This document shows, piece after piece, positions 11,830 to 23,559 of a DNA stretch of 64,000 nucleotides. Position numbers and translations under genes: made by a program. Origin of the DNA: Serripes groenlandicus (taxonomy: Eukaryota > Mollusca > Bivalvia > Cardiida > Cardiidae); assembly GCA_031761405.1 (NCBI GenBank), contig JASEVX010000013.1, positions 40,438,601-40,502,600 of the forward strand, given 5' to 3'. Positions within the stretch are counted from its first letter, which is position 1. Each line of letters opens with the position of its first letter. The notes below the pieces were generated by a model, which searched no databases, was not told the origin of the DNA, and saw only the letters and a list, made by a program, of their open reading frames with translations.

Positions 11830-12115
11830 TTTTACGCCGCTTCCAATTACTTTTCAGTTATATCAAGGCATTTCAGGGTAAGTACTACTGGTCCATGTTT
11901 CCTGACAACAATATCTCAGTTGTAATGCTAAACCGACAACCCTGAGAGCAAGGAGGAAAACGATTACTACTATTTTTAAAGTATTTTGTATGACCCAAGC
12001 GGGCCTCGAACCCCCGACCTCCCGCACCTGAGACAGACACACTACCAGAACACATCCTAGACGATCGAAAACCAGACTACCCCATCTTATCTAAATCTCT
12101 GGAGAGCCAGAACAC
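11830..12115 (-). mobile_element. tRNA-derived SINE, second type of head
   Basis: On the minus strand it holds 'ctggtagtgtgtctgtctca' followed by GGGGGTTCGAGGCCCG, a B-box-like stretch. The tail has 'tgatataactgaaaagtaat' and 'ggcgtaaaacaccat', like the 34.0-kb SINE tail. The A box is degraded. It lies in the intron between the PI31-like exons 2 and 3. Confidence 0.65.
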
Positions 12116-12123
12116 AAGGTGTA

Positions 12124-12240
12124 AGGGACTATATTTTAATTAAGATTTCAGGAAATTAAAAACTCTCCTTTGTTGGAACCAAACATTATTTTCCTTTTCC
12201 AACAATATTGTCTTTATTTCAATAATATATTTAAATTAAT
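12124..12240 (+). repeat. Short direct repeat with 13,750-13,875
   Basis: Both have 'gattca g.aaatt.aa.ctct' type sequence, then 'ttggaacc..acattatttt' and 'tccaacaatatt.tctttgt'. Otherwise 12,240-14,430 holds only a MITE copy at about 12,975-13,140; no exon or element is seen. Confidence 0.5.
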
Positions 12241-14429
12241 ATGAGTATCGTCGGTACCTAATTCGGGTAAACATTTAATATGTTAATAAGCAAATCCTAG
12301 GTCTTGTGAAAGTAAGAACAATTAGTTATGCAGTGTCAGTTCCCAAACAAGAAAGAATCTAAAAAAACATATGAACAAAAACCTAAACTTATCATGTATT
12401 TAGGTTTAATTATTACATATCTGTTTTATTTTGTTATAAGGTCAGGCGTTTAATAGACTGTGAGATTTCCAGGGATGTTGATGGAAAACAACACTAGAAA
12501 GCATTATATAATGTTCTGATTTCTTTTTATAAATGCCAGTTATTTTTGTAAACGTAATAAATATAATTGGAAACTGAGTCTTGCCATCGTTGACTGACTT
12601 GAGCTTAACATTATTTTCAATGGAATTTAGGTTCACCTAACATTTCGTCCCCTAGCTGGCTTTCTAGAAAAAATACTCCACATAACAATCTTCCAAGGCA
12701 GCTGTCTACCTTCGAATGATCTGGCTCAATGTATAATTTTGAGACGAAGATGAAGACACTATGTATAAAGATTGGGAACACTGTACATTTTGACAAATAT
12801 TTTCTAAAGTCTTATGTATAAGTTATTTCATATTCTGTGTCTATATAAGGGAAATGAGTTCAATTATGTAGGATGACTAGAAATTCCCCATATTATTCTT
12901 TAAACTATTTATCCGATATGCTGCTTTAAATAACTGAAGGAAAGACATAGAAAGGTTAGCGACATTTTGAGTTAAAATTGTTTACACATATGAAAACACT
13001 GTGAAGAAAAGGACCACTTGCTTCTGATCAGCAATTTCTCCATTTGCCATAATGTTTCCAATTCTATTCATTTATTAAACTTTGGCTTTGCCTCTTTTTA
13101 ACTCAACATTGTCAATGTCATCTGCTGCAGGTTTGATGTATGTTTGATGTATGCTTGAATTGGTTTAGTTTAGCCCCTTGCCTGACGTTATGACTTGATG
13201 TCTATGACTAGATCTGAATACATTGTCGGCATGTTGTACAATTGCTCCAAAATGACCAATATCTTCCTAACTAACACTATCTTCACTTTTAACCCCTAGC
13301 TCCTTTGCTGGTTTTTAATTTGTAAAATATGAAACAGCATCTGTTTACTTGTTAATAAGTACAAGTTTCAACGACTGATTATGTATACATATATATTAAA
13401 TATGGCGTTTGACAATGTGGATAGTGAAGGATATGATCAGCTTCTCAGAGTCATCTTTGTTGATCAACTTCAAGTTCATTTTGATGACGAGTCACACTAT
13501 CCTTTATTATCATCTCTGTCGTTTTCATTTAAGGTTTTTATTCGTCATTTGTTACGATAATAAAATGACGTCATATTACAGGAATTTAGATTTGTAACTT
13601 CCGGAAAGTCAGAAAACCCTTATCACTCTGGACACACTTTTAAGTCAGACGGTATAGCAAACGGTAAAACAAAGTTCAAACACATTACCTATTGACGGGA
13701 AAAAAATTGTCGGTTTGTTTACCCGTATTATATTCTTTGCCTGGGATATAAGGGACAATATTTTATAATGATTTCAGAAAATTTAACTCTTCTTAGTTGG
13801 AGCGCAAAATTATCTTCCTCTTCCAACAATATTCTAGTCTTTGTCTCAATACCATATATTACATTATTTTCTGTAGATGTTTTCAATTGCGAAAAGTCCA
13901 TTATCAAGTCGTAATTAATCCTGTATAAAACTGAATGAAGGTCAAATTAGGCCAAATACTTCCACAGTCATGCTGAACTACAGTCAAATAGTCCCTTAAC
14001 AAAAACTTGGTTTGCGACAAAATGAGTGTATGCCTTCACCAGAATGCATAGAATATATGACATTGAGTTTAAATGCATTGTACATGTGTATATCATGCAT
14101 TGGAAATGAGTGATTTGATACCTTTTGATATTTTGGCCTTGTTTAAAAATGAAAGTGAGGTTGTGAAAACCCAGCTTTGTCCAAGCACTTTTCGTCCAAA
14201 ATGGCGGTAACCATTTTCGCAAGGTGAATTCTTCCTTGCATAATGCATGACCCCCTCAGTTTCTTTGGATTATTTTAAAGCTTATAGGTACATGTAACTA
14301 TTTTCAATGACAATGGGTTTTCTTCATGAGACATGCTTAGAAAGTGTGACAATTGGGGGTTGACATGAAGACAAAGAAGGAACTTATTCGGTGTATTGTG
14401 AATATATTTAACAAGTTTTACAATATAAT

Positions 14430-14976
14430 CCTTTCCCACATACAACAAATCTCCAACAGAAGATATTGGAAAATATCCAGGTAAAATATATAAGGAAAAT
14501 GTCTATCAATTAATGAAAGTTTAATAATTTGACAGAGTTGAAAACATTCTGGCAGGCAAAAGCAGAAATTGCTCATTATGAGCAATTTCACCTGTGATGT
14601 CACAATGTTTTCAACCATTGTTTGCTGCAGAGGCTTAAGACTCCTCTGCACAGCAGACGCGTTTATGAACATTTTGTGACATAAAGACAATAATTATACT
14701 TTATGTTTTCAGATGTTATCCAAATTTATGCCTATATTATACATATTTTTGGAAAGATTGCTGCTGCAAATGTTTTGTATGTGACAATAGGGTTCACTCT
14801 TTCTGACGCCTTTGCAGCAGACGACTTTGGAAACAAAACCAGCGTTTTTTACCTTTTGCCTCAATATTTTCAATTCTTTTAAAGAATTAAAGCATCATTT
14901 ATAGAGTTTTCGTGATTTTACCTTAATGTTTTCAAAGTCGTCTGCTGCAGATTTGCTGTATGTGGGAAAGGGTTAA
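14430..14976. mobile_element. Cluster of two or three piggyBac-like MITEs
   Basis: One copy starts at 14,430 ('cctttcccacatacaacaaa'). Another begins about 14,645 ('agcagacgcgtttatgaaca'). A third runs from about 14,790 to 14,976 and ends 'gctgtatgtgggaaagggtt'. They overlap or are nested. The cluster sits directly before PI31-like exon 2 (on its donor side). Confidence 0.65.
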
Positions 14977-15014
14977 AGTTCATCACAAAATAACTCAGTT
15001 GACATTTCACTTAC

Positions 15015-15167
15015 CCAGAAATGACAACGAATTCTGTTGTCATTGTATAATGCTTGGAACACATAGATATTGCCTGTGGTCGCCTGCTTGTATCTCAGAA
15101 AATATAAACCCGGTGTGATATTCCAACCTTCTGGTAACATCTCACTTTCTTCTGCATCTTTACTGCT
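15015..15167 (-). CDS. PSMF1: PI31-like proteasome inhibitor, exon 2
   Basis: 153-nt exon (51 codons, phase 0 on both sides) bounded by a TTTCATTTTAG acceptor and a TGG|GTAAGT donor. It encodes an acidic start, then SEMLPEGWN, and about ten residues later LYFLRYK. This matches the PI31 FP-domain order of 'SELLP.GWN' followed by 'LY.LRY'. No stop interrupts it. Together with exon 1 it accounts for most of an FP domain, which binds F-box or proteasome partners in the family. The roughly 3-kb intron to exon 1 holds the antisense LINE at 15.7-18.1 kb. This is the best-supported coding exon in the window. Confidence 0.75.
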
Positions 15168-15699
15168 CTAAAATGAAAAATATATCAATTTTTGTTTTTT
15201 TATTCATTGATATTCAAATGTTCTTCAGAAAATGACTCTCATGCATAACAAACAGATACATGGGAGAGTCTCAAATCATGTTTTCCAATTCGGTTTATAT
15301 ACAAATTTTTACAGGTCTATAGTCTCAATATTTAGACTTTTACATTGCATTTTCGGATTTGGAGGTAACAAAATAAATTCTCATACTATAACAAAAATAT
15401 AAATACTATTAAAAAGGCCTACCAATAACAAATCATCGATAGCTTGCAGACAGCTATGTTTAGGATGGGACTTCTAATAGTAGTGTTAATGATATTAAAC
15501 CTGCAGATGAAATAAAATGTGAATACTTTTGTAACGGAAACGACTTTAACTCGCCATTTTGTAAATATGAAGAATAAGATCAGGACATATCTATACAACA
15601 GGTGTATTATATTATCCACAAACTTAACAGAGACGAAACAATGGGAAACGATTACTTAGGTTTTTCTTTTATTGAAAGCAGTGATTTATCTCACACCAC

Positions 15700-18115
15700 T
15701 TAACAGATAATTTTAATGCTATTCTTAGATCTGGGTTTTACCCTGAGCAGTTGACAGAGGGAATTATTATCCCGCTACATACAAAGAATGACCAATGCGA
15801 TGTGAGTACACTGGTGAGTTGTTTATCTAAAATATAGGTGTTTTAAATAGACGACTGAGTTTAGTGTTTGAAAACAACGATATATTATCGGACACTCAAT
15901 TCGGGTTTAGACCAAAGCGCATGCATACTTTGTACTTAATTCAGTAAAACAAAAAATGCTCTCTGAAAATAAACGCAAAGGAAAATAAAAAATAAAATAA
16001 ATTTCATATATAAATAGGATAGATTCCAACAAAGCAGACTGTCCATTCCCTATTCCAGTAATCAAACTAAAACGGAATATATATATATATATATGGTCAA
16101 AGTCGTGTGATTACTATGTCAAGCTTATCTTTCCAAACAATTACGATAAGGCGAACCGAGCTGTGACGTCATTACAGCCGATTCACATAGGCAAAAAGTT
16201 TAGATTACTGTGAAGATTTGGTAGTTCGTGAAGAATTTTCACAGATTATTGTATCGTGATGCACATATTAAATCCCAGGATGACAGACAATACATTTTCT
16301 ACTAATAGAAATTTTACAAAATAAGAAATATGAAACTCAGCTTTTGTATTTTTATTGTTATTTTAGACTATTTAATCTCGTAATTCCAGCTTTATCTGCA
16401 TGGGAAATAATTCGTCTGGATTAATTATTGGAGATATTAACATTTTACTTTTACTATTTGCATATGATATGGCTATTTTAAGTGATGATCCAGTAGATTT
16501 GCTAAACAGTTTAAATAATGTGTATATATACTGTAATAAATGGGGGACTAGAGGTTAATATTGACAAAAACAAAAATACTTGTTTTTTAGAAAACTGGTT
16601 GGCCTAAGGGTGAATGAGTGTTGGACATATATAATGACGCAAACATAGAAATTGTGAATGATTTTAATTTTCATGGAACAATATTTTATCTGCAGGGAAA
16701 TAATTCGTCTGGATTAATTATTTCAGATATTAAACATTTTATTTTTACTATTTGCAGATGATATGGCTATTTTAAGTGATGATCCAGTAGATTTGCAAAC
16801 CAGTTTAAATAATGTGTATATATACTGTAATAAATGGGGGACTAGAAGTTAATATTGACAAAAACAAAAGTACTTGTTTTTTACAAAACTGGATGGCCTA
16901 AGGGTGAATGAGTGTTGGACATATATAATGACGCAAACATAGAAATTGTGAATGATTTTAATTTTCATGGAACAATATTTTATCTGCAGGGAAATAATTC
17001 GTCTGGATTAATTATTGGAGATATTAAACATTTTACTTTTATTATTTGCTGATGATATGGCTAGTTTAAGTGATGATCCAGTAGATTTGCAAACCAGTTT
17101 AAATAATGTGTATATATACTGTAATAAATGGGGGATTAGAGGTTAATATTAACAAAAACAAAAAATACTTGTTTTTTACAAAACTGGGTGGCCTAAGGGT
17201 GAATGAGTGTTGGACATATAATGACGCAAACATAGAAATTGTGAATGATTTTAATTTTCATGGAACAATATTTTATCTGCAGGGAAATAATTCGTCTGGA
17301 TTGATTATTTCAGATATTAAACATTTTATGTTTACTATTTGCAGATGATATGGCTATTTTAAGTGATGATCCAGTAGATTTGCAAACCAGTTTAAATAAT
17401 GTGTATATATACTGTAATAAATGGGGGACTAGAAGTTAATATTAACAAAAACAAAAAATACTTGTTTTTTACAAAACTGGGTGGCCTAAGGGTGAATGAG
17501 TGTTGGACATATAATGACGCAAACATAGAAATTGTGAATGATTTTAATTATAATGGAACAATATTTGATTATACTGGCTCCTTTAACTTGAATCAGAAAG
17601 CATTAGCAGACAAAGGTTTGAAAGCGCTAAATATTTTGCACAATAAAGTTGTGACTTAATTCCAATTATATGATGCGTTTGTAGGTTGAATACTAGGTTT
17701 TTCTAGCGAAATTTAGGACATTTCAAAGTCGAAGGAAATTGAAAGGATACATCTTAAATTTTGTAAAAAGTTTTTAAGCGTTAAAAGATCCAATTGCAGC
17801 TTTGCTATTTATTGTGAACTAGGCAGATATCTATTACATATCAATAGATATGCGAGAATAATAAAATACTTGGAAAAAAGGAGCAACAAATTGGTGCAGT
17901 AAGTTAAAGAAATATCTTATTTCAATATGGTGTTGGATGTATATGGCTCAATCCAAGTACTGTCAACCATAAGAATGTTCACAAGATTTTTAAACAAAGT
18001 TTAAATAGTAATTTTAATAGTAGCCGGATTTTGAACACTTACAATTGTATTAGTAATGGTCCGATCATGGAAGATTATTTAAATAGTTTACATGGTAAAT
18101 TACGTTCTACGTTTC
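15700..18115 (+). pseudogene. Dead non-LTR (LINE) retrotransposon, reverse-transcriptase region to 3' part
   Basis: Frameshifted remnant of a LINE open reading frame. Around 15,705-15,800 it encodes FYPEQLTEGIIIPLHTKND, the early RT block. At about 15,890 it has DTQFGFRPKR, the RT block before the catalytic loop. At 16,457 comes the catalytic box, mutated to FAYD. Then follow SDDPVDLLNSLNNVYIYC and VNINKNK (thumb side), GSFNLNQKALADKGLKALN at about 17,580, and a C-terminal stretch with SKEIERIHLKFCKKFLS and ELGRYLLHINRYARIIKYL. Several stops and frameshifts make it non-functional. It lies antisense within the PI31-like intron 1. I cannot assign the clade firmly. The catalytic segment is repeated in tandem (see the next entry). 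Confidence 0.8.
16391..17565 (+). repeat. Four tandem copies of a 294-bp LINE segment containing the RT catalytic box
   Basis: The segment starting 'tttatctgca' recurs at 16,391, 16,685, 16,979 and 17,272. The catalytic motif therefore appears four times: FAYD at 16,457 and FADD codons at 16,751, 17,045 and 17,338. Units 2 and 4 share a one-base insertion just before the box that unit 1 lacks, which shifts the frame. Only the last unit runs on into the single-copy 3' part of the LINE. Confidence 0.9.
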
Positions 18116-18119
18116 TAAA

Positions 18120-19040
18120 TTTAAAGTAGAAACATTGCCCACTGACATTCGTTAGCAAAACGACATTTTTTCCTCTTTTTACTTAAGAAATATTTCGGTT
18201 GGACGTACCTCTCTGCCCGTCGCTAAACATTTAAATCCAGATGAAATAAGCTGCCAATGTAATACACTGATGATGCTGTCTTGAGGCGTGTGAATGTCAT
18301 ACTTTATCGAGTTGACCATTAGTTCTAGACCTCGGGCCGCCATGCTCGATCTACAAATAGTTATCACTCAAAGTGAACTGCATATATAAATAATAATGAA
18401 ATATAGTCTAATTGTAGATTTTAACGAAGACTTATAAATTCAGTCTAGCACATACTTGTGAGATATTTGAGGACTGACATAATCAAGGTGTTTGAGAATG
18501 ACAGACAATTAACCAGTATACACAGTTTCATTGGTGATATATTATATATGACAGCTAGTTTATTCTGTCCGAATGTGTGATGTTTTACGGTTATTTCCTG
18601 TATAGGTAAACTATAAAAGATGACACCGGAATAACTTGTCAAAGTCTTCACATCACTCTTCTGATATTGCATTGGACAATATCAAGATTCTTAATCGTCA
18701 ATTGTTTTGAAAATAAGTATTGAACGGTTTGTTTAAATATCGTTGCCCTGTTCACAACAAGAACAACTAAAATTCATCTTCTCACGATATCAATCCGAAA
18801 AAAAAACGAGAGCAGAAATGTCGCAGAATGAAGATGATTCTATTCATGCTCCAAACCGTAAGAAACGCATATTTTATATAAATTGAAAGTAGGGTTTTAA
18901 ATGTAAGATACTTGCATAGGCGATGAATTCCTACCCATTTGACAATACATATGCATTTTGACGCTTCTGAAGCAGACGCATTTCGAAAACATTGTGACAA
19001 AAGAAGAAATCGCCAATACTTAGCAAATTCTACTTTGGCC
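18120..19040 (+). repeat. Block duplicated at 470-1,110 (contains exon 1)
   Basis: Counterpart of the first block. After it, 19,070-19,200 has four short 'gtcaaaacccata' units before the diverged exon region. Confidence 0.75.
18209..18343 (-). CDS. PSMF1: PI31-like proteasome inhibitor, exon 1 (start codon to donor)
   Basis: First coding exon of a gene resembling PSMF1/PI31, a proteasome-binding regulator with an N-terminal FP domain and a Pro/Gly-rich C-terminus. The 135-nt exon (45 codons, phase 0) opens with ATGGCGGCC and ends at a GTACGT donor. It encodes GLELMVNS near the start, then QDSIISVLHWQLISSGFKCL. The spacing of the QD, HW and G(F/Y) residues matches the PI31 N-terminus as I know it from vertebrates. 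The next exon on the same strand (15,015-15,167) continues in phase. A diverged copy lies at 563-697. The start was chosen because this ATG has a G at +4 and sits just before the homologous block. Whether the gene is expressed cannot be told from sequence. Confidence 0.72.
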
Positions 19041-19293
19041 ATTTCCTTTTCATCATTTTTCATCCATATGGTCAAAACCCATACGGTCCTAAAATGACAC
19101 AGTAGTCAAAACCCATATTGTTGAATATACAGGGTTGTCAAAACCCATTTGATTTGAAATGCAGGATAGTCAAAACCAATACGGTCCATAGGGTTTGGTT
19201 GGGGAAAAAAGAGATATCATGGGGAAAAGATCAATTTACTCCTCCTTATCTAGACCTCTGTGGTGCAAAATTATAAATAATATTTAAACAAAC

Positions 19294-19449
19294 CTGGGTA
19301 GCCCCTGAGGTGTAACAACCCATGGCGGTGTGCCAAATCCTGGACGCTGCCAGCATTCTATACCTTCCCTCCAAGCTAGCCAAATGGCAATATTACCGAA
19401 TGCGAGGGTAAAGAACGCCAACAAACAACGACCGCTCCAAGCCCCTCTA
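19294..19449 (-). pseudogene. Diverged C-terminal-type exon candidate
   Basis: The flanks match those of the 20.4-kb exon: the same donor context (CTACCCAG|GTTTG), the same following intron sequence, and the same upstream 'aatagacgttaataacct' type block. The middle is different sequence. An open frame runs from a possible CCCTAG acceptor (phase 2) to QGLPR at the donor, through a hydrophobic stretch and GFGTPPWVV. This is either an exon whose centre was replaced or an unrelated insertion into a dead exon. I do not recognise the central sequence. Confidence 0.3.
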
Positions 19450-20382
19450 GGGTTAATAGACGTTAATAACCTAAGTATGAAAAATAACACGACCATGATG
19501 GTCCCAAATCGCTAGCCTGATTTAATAGAAATCACAGTTTTCGATGTTCTTATGATATGCATACAAGGAAAACAAGAGATAGCTCTTACCTTTTGGTAAT
19601 ATTTATCAATGGATCCTAATAATTTGAACATTATTGGTAATGTCAAAGGAATATTTGTGGCGATTTTTTTTTAAATCAGGCAAATACTTTTGGACTAGAA
19701 GATTTTTGAATTTTCACTAAATACATATAAGGAAAACAAGCTTCATCTCTTGGCGTCAATGTTTTTCAACGGATCGTAACAGGTTATTTAGGTATAAATG
19801 TCTCCTATTCATTTTATATTTCTATGTTATGTTTACCATGCTGGCCTGGTTAGGCTCAATGCTTTCACGAATAAAAACTTAAAATCTACATTTTCATAAC
19901 CTAGTTCAAATAATGCATTATTGTAATAACCACTTGTTCATTGCGATATTTTATATTTGAAATAATGTAAGAAAAGCTCATGACGAAAATACAGGCTATT
20001 TTTAACGCATCTGCAGCAGATGACTTCTTAAGGAATTGCATGAAAAAGGAGAAATTGCTAGTTATGAGATTTACACTATTCACAAATTAATAATATCGTG
20101 TGTTGCGATTCTCTCTTTGTGGGAAAGGGTGCCAGAGATCTTGATAAGGGTAATATTTCATATTTTAAAATCCTTACTAATATTTGAACACAAATCCTTT
20201 CCCACATACAGCAAACCTTCAGTAGACGACTTTGAAAGCACATTGGCAAACATCTTGAAAATCTCTATAAATGTATAAATTCGTTTGTGTTGGAAAATAA
20301 AATAGATATGAAGGGAAAACGACCAGTTTACCCACCCTTATCTAGACCTTTAGGGGACAATATCATACATGTATAAACAAAC

Positions 20383-20493
20383 CTGGGTAGATCCTGAGGA
20401 TGACCATCACTTCGGTCAGTGTCTGCTCCCCTCCCAGCCCCTAAAGTGTCAATGTCACCGTTGCCCGCAGACAAAGGGTCATCTGGTTCGCCC
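20383..20493 (-). pseudogene. PI31-like C-terminal-type exon, tandem copy 1
   Basis: 111-nt exon-like segment with a CTCCATTTCAG acceptor and a CCCAG|GTTTGT donor, phase 2 on both sides like the exon at 3.4 kb. It is open and encodes GEPDDPLSAGNGDIDTLGAG and ends HPQDLPR. That recalls the PI31 Gly/Asp/Pro-rich tail but lacks the GGM and DPSAG motifs. It lies upstream of exon 1 at 18.2 kb, so it cannot belong to that transcript unless arranged unusually. It may belong to a further gene copy beginning beyond 22.5 kb, or be an orphan duplicate. It sits in the first unit of the 1,342-bp tandem duplication. Confidence 0.5.
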
Positions 20494-21724
20494 CTGAAAT
20501 GGAGCATAGTTATTATTATAGACAATAGACGCTAATAACCTGATAAAGAAAAACAAGATGACCATGATGGTCCTAAATCGCTAACCTGATTTAATAGATA
20601 TGACAGTTTTCGATGGTTTTATGATATGCATACAAGGAAAACAAGAGGACCATAGTGGTCCTAAATCGCTCACTTGATTTAATAGAAATCACAGTTTTTA
20701 AAGTTCGTACGATATACACATAAGGAAAACAAGCAATGCCCCCTTTGTGGTCATATTGATCAATGTATTGTAATAAAATTAAGTCTTAGTAGAGGGTCAC
20801 CCAAGGATCATTTGTGCCAAAATATTTTAAAGGCACATTGTTATATATAAATACAACCAACGCCCCCTTGTGATAATATTTATCAATGGAGCCTAATCAT
20901 TTCAACATTATAGGTAGATGGTCAAAGGAACATTTTTGGCGATATTTTTTAATAACAACTTCTTCAATCCGATATGTTATATTTGAAATAATGTTAGAAT
21001 AGCTCATGACGAAAATGCAGGCTATTTTTTGACGTATCTGTAACAGACGTTTTTTTTTTTAAAAGAATTGCATGAAAAAGGAGAAATTGCTAGTTATGAG
21101 ATTTTCACACTCTTCACAAACTTACCCCCTCTTCACCCATTCTCGCCTATTCATTTTATATTTCTATATTATGTTTACCATGCTGGCATGGTTAGGCTCA
21201 ATGCTTTCACGAATAAAAACTTAAAATCTACATTTTCATAACCTGGTTCAAATAATGCATTATTGTAATAACCACTTGTTCATTGCGATATTTTATATTT
21301 GAAATAATGTAAGAAAAGCTCATGACGAAAATGTAGGCTATTTTTAACGCATCTGCAGCAGATGACTTCTTAAGGAATTGCATGAAAAAGGAGAAATTGC
21401 TAGTTATGAGATTTACACTATTCACAAATTAATAATATCGTGTGTTGCGATTCTCTCTTTGTAGGAAAGGGTGCCAGAGATCTTGATAAAGGTAATATTT
21501 CATATTCTAAAATCCATTCTAATATTTGAACACAAATCCTTTCCCACATACAGCAAACCTTCAGTAGACGACTTTGAAAGCACATTGGCAAACATCTTGA
21601 AAATCTCTATAAATGTATAAATTCGTTTGTGTTGGAAAATAAAATAGATATGAAGGGAAAACGACCAGTTTACTCACCCTTATCTAGACCTTTAGGGGAC
21701 AATATTATACATGTATAAACAAAC

Positions 21725-21835
21725 CTGGGTAGATCCTGAGGCTGACCATCACTTCGGTCAGTGTCTGCTCCCCTCCCAGCCCCTAAAGTGTCAATGTCAC
21801 CGTTGCCCGCAGACAAAGGGTCATCTGGTTCGCCC
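21725..21835 (-). pseudogene. PI31-like C-terminal-type exon, tandem copy 2
   Basis: Copy of the 20,383-20,493 exon displaced by exactly 1,342 bp, with the same splice signals and phases. I noticed one replacement change, His to Gln in the HPQDLPR segment. It is open throughout. Function and transcript membership are as uncertain as for the first copy. Confidence 0.5.
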
Positions 21836-22643
21836 CTGAAATGGAGCATAGTTATCATTATAGACAATAGACGCTAATAACCTGATAAAGAAAAACAAGA
21901 TGACCATGATGGTCCTAAATCGCTAACCTGATTTAATAGATATGACAGTTTTCGATGGTTTTATGATATGCATACAAGGAAAACAAGAGGACCATAGTGG
22001 TCCTAAATCGCTCACTTGATTTAATAGAAATCACAGTTTTTAAAGTTCGTTCGATATACACATAAGGAAAACAAGCAATGCCCCCTTTGTGGTCATATTG
22101 ATCAATGTATTGTAATAAAATTAAGTCTTAGTAGAGGGTCACCCAAGGATCATTTGTGCCAAAATATTTTAAAGGCACATTGTTATATATAAATACAACC
22201 AACGCCCCCTTGTGGTAATATTTATCAATTGATCCTAATCATTTCAACATTAAAGGTAGATGGTCAAAGGAACATTTTTGGCGATATTTTTTAATAACAA
22301 CTTCTTCATTCCGATATGTTATATTTGAAATAATGTTAGAATAGCTCATGACGAAAATGCAGGCTATTTCTTGACGTATCTGTAACAGACGTTTTTTTTT
22401 TTTTTAAAGAATTGCATGAAAAAGGAGAAATTGCTAGTTATGAGATTTTCATACTCTTCACAAACTTACCCCCCTCTTCACCCATTCACATTAAAGGTAA
22501 ATATAATTTTTAAAATGTGAGACAATCGGTAAGACACTACATCATCTATGAGCTTAAAGGTTTTACTATAGCAATTGAAAAATTGGAATGGAAAACATTA
22601 ATAAAAATGAGCAACCTACGAGTTTGAAGGTTATACTATAGCA

Positions 22644-23418
22644 ATTGAAAATTGGAATGGAAAAAAATGAAATATTAGGTGTCCGTAAAAAACGATCTTT
22701 AATTATACGGGACATCATTCTGTAATGCATACACTAACGGTTACTTCACAATGATTATTATATTAAGTGGTTCCTGATTGAATATGATTTAACATAACAT
22801 ATCAAACTAATAGTAAAACTATGTCTAATTGGTTTCACACTTACCAAACTCATCTTATCAGGTTTAACAGTTTTGAAGGAAAAGAAATGGTATTTCATGG
22901 GAGAAATTGAAAATTGGAATGGAAAAAAATGAAATATTAGGTGTCCGTAAAAAACGATCTTTAATTATACGGGACATCATTCTGTAATGCATACACTAAC
23001 GGTTACTTCACAATGATTATTATATTAAGTGGTTCCTGATTGAATATGATTTAACATAACATATCAAACTAATAGTAAAACTATGTCTAATTGGTTTCAC
23101 ACTTACCAAACTCATCTTATCAGGTTTAACAGTTTTGAAGGAAAAGAAATGGTATTTCAAGGGAGAAATTGAAAATTGGAATGGAAAAAAATGAAATATT
23201 AGGTGTCCGTAAAAAACGATCTTTAATTATACGGGACATCATTCTGTAATGCATACACTAACGGTTACTTCACAATGATTATTATATTAAGTGGTTCCTG
23301 ATTGAATATGATTTAACATAACATATCAAACTAATAGTAAAACTATGTCTAATTGGTTTCACACTTACCAAACTCATCTTATCAGGTTTAACAGTTTTGA
23401 AGGAAAAGAAATGGTATC
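22644..23418 (+). repeat. Three tandem units of 262 bp
   Basis: 'attgaaaattggaatggaaa' recurs at 22,644, 22,906 and 23,168, and the units look essentially identical. The third is cut near 23,418. Just before, 22,530-22,650 has a shorter duplication sharing 'ggttttactatagcaattga'. Each unit has a 'gatctttaattatacgggac' stretch; no frame is open. Confidence 0.9.
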
Positions 23419-23559
23419 TAATGCAGCTTTTAGCAATAAATACATATATGTACATGAAATGTCACCTTTCAAATAAACAATAAGCAAAGTGTCTGTGGGA
23501 GAAAGATTGAAAATATGTAAATAATAAAAAAAAATCAGTAAGGTTATTTTGTTATTATT

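Larger units (their letters stand above)
19804..22487 (+). repeat. Two tandem units of 1,342 bp
   Basis: Unit 1 is 19,804-21,145 and unit 2 is 21,146-22,487. They are nearly identical throughout; I noticed isolated substitutions and length change in a T run (about 21,052; 22,390). Each contains a MITE half, the C-terminal-type exon and part of an 'aacaagaggacc' array. The high identity implies a recent duplication. Confidence 0.9.

Noticed and set aside
11990..12110. tRNA gene suggested by a GGGTTCGAGGCCC stretch
   Set aside because: Only the B-box half is tRNA-like. The remainder is degraded and continues into a SINE tail.
17106..17659. Two short plus-strand open frames as separate genes
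   Set aside because: They are repeated fragments of the dead LINE reverse transcriptase within the 294-bp tandem units.
20328..21867. Minus-strand 65-codon frames as independent small genes
   Set aside because: They are read-through of the C-terminal-type exons into flanking intron, with the same splice sites as the exon at 3.4 kb.
22644..23418. CRISPR-like array
   Set aside because: Direct 262-bp units with no short-repeat/spacer structure, in animal-type DNA. It is a tandem duplication.
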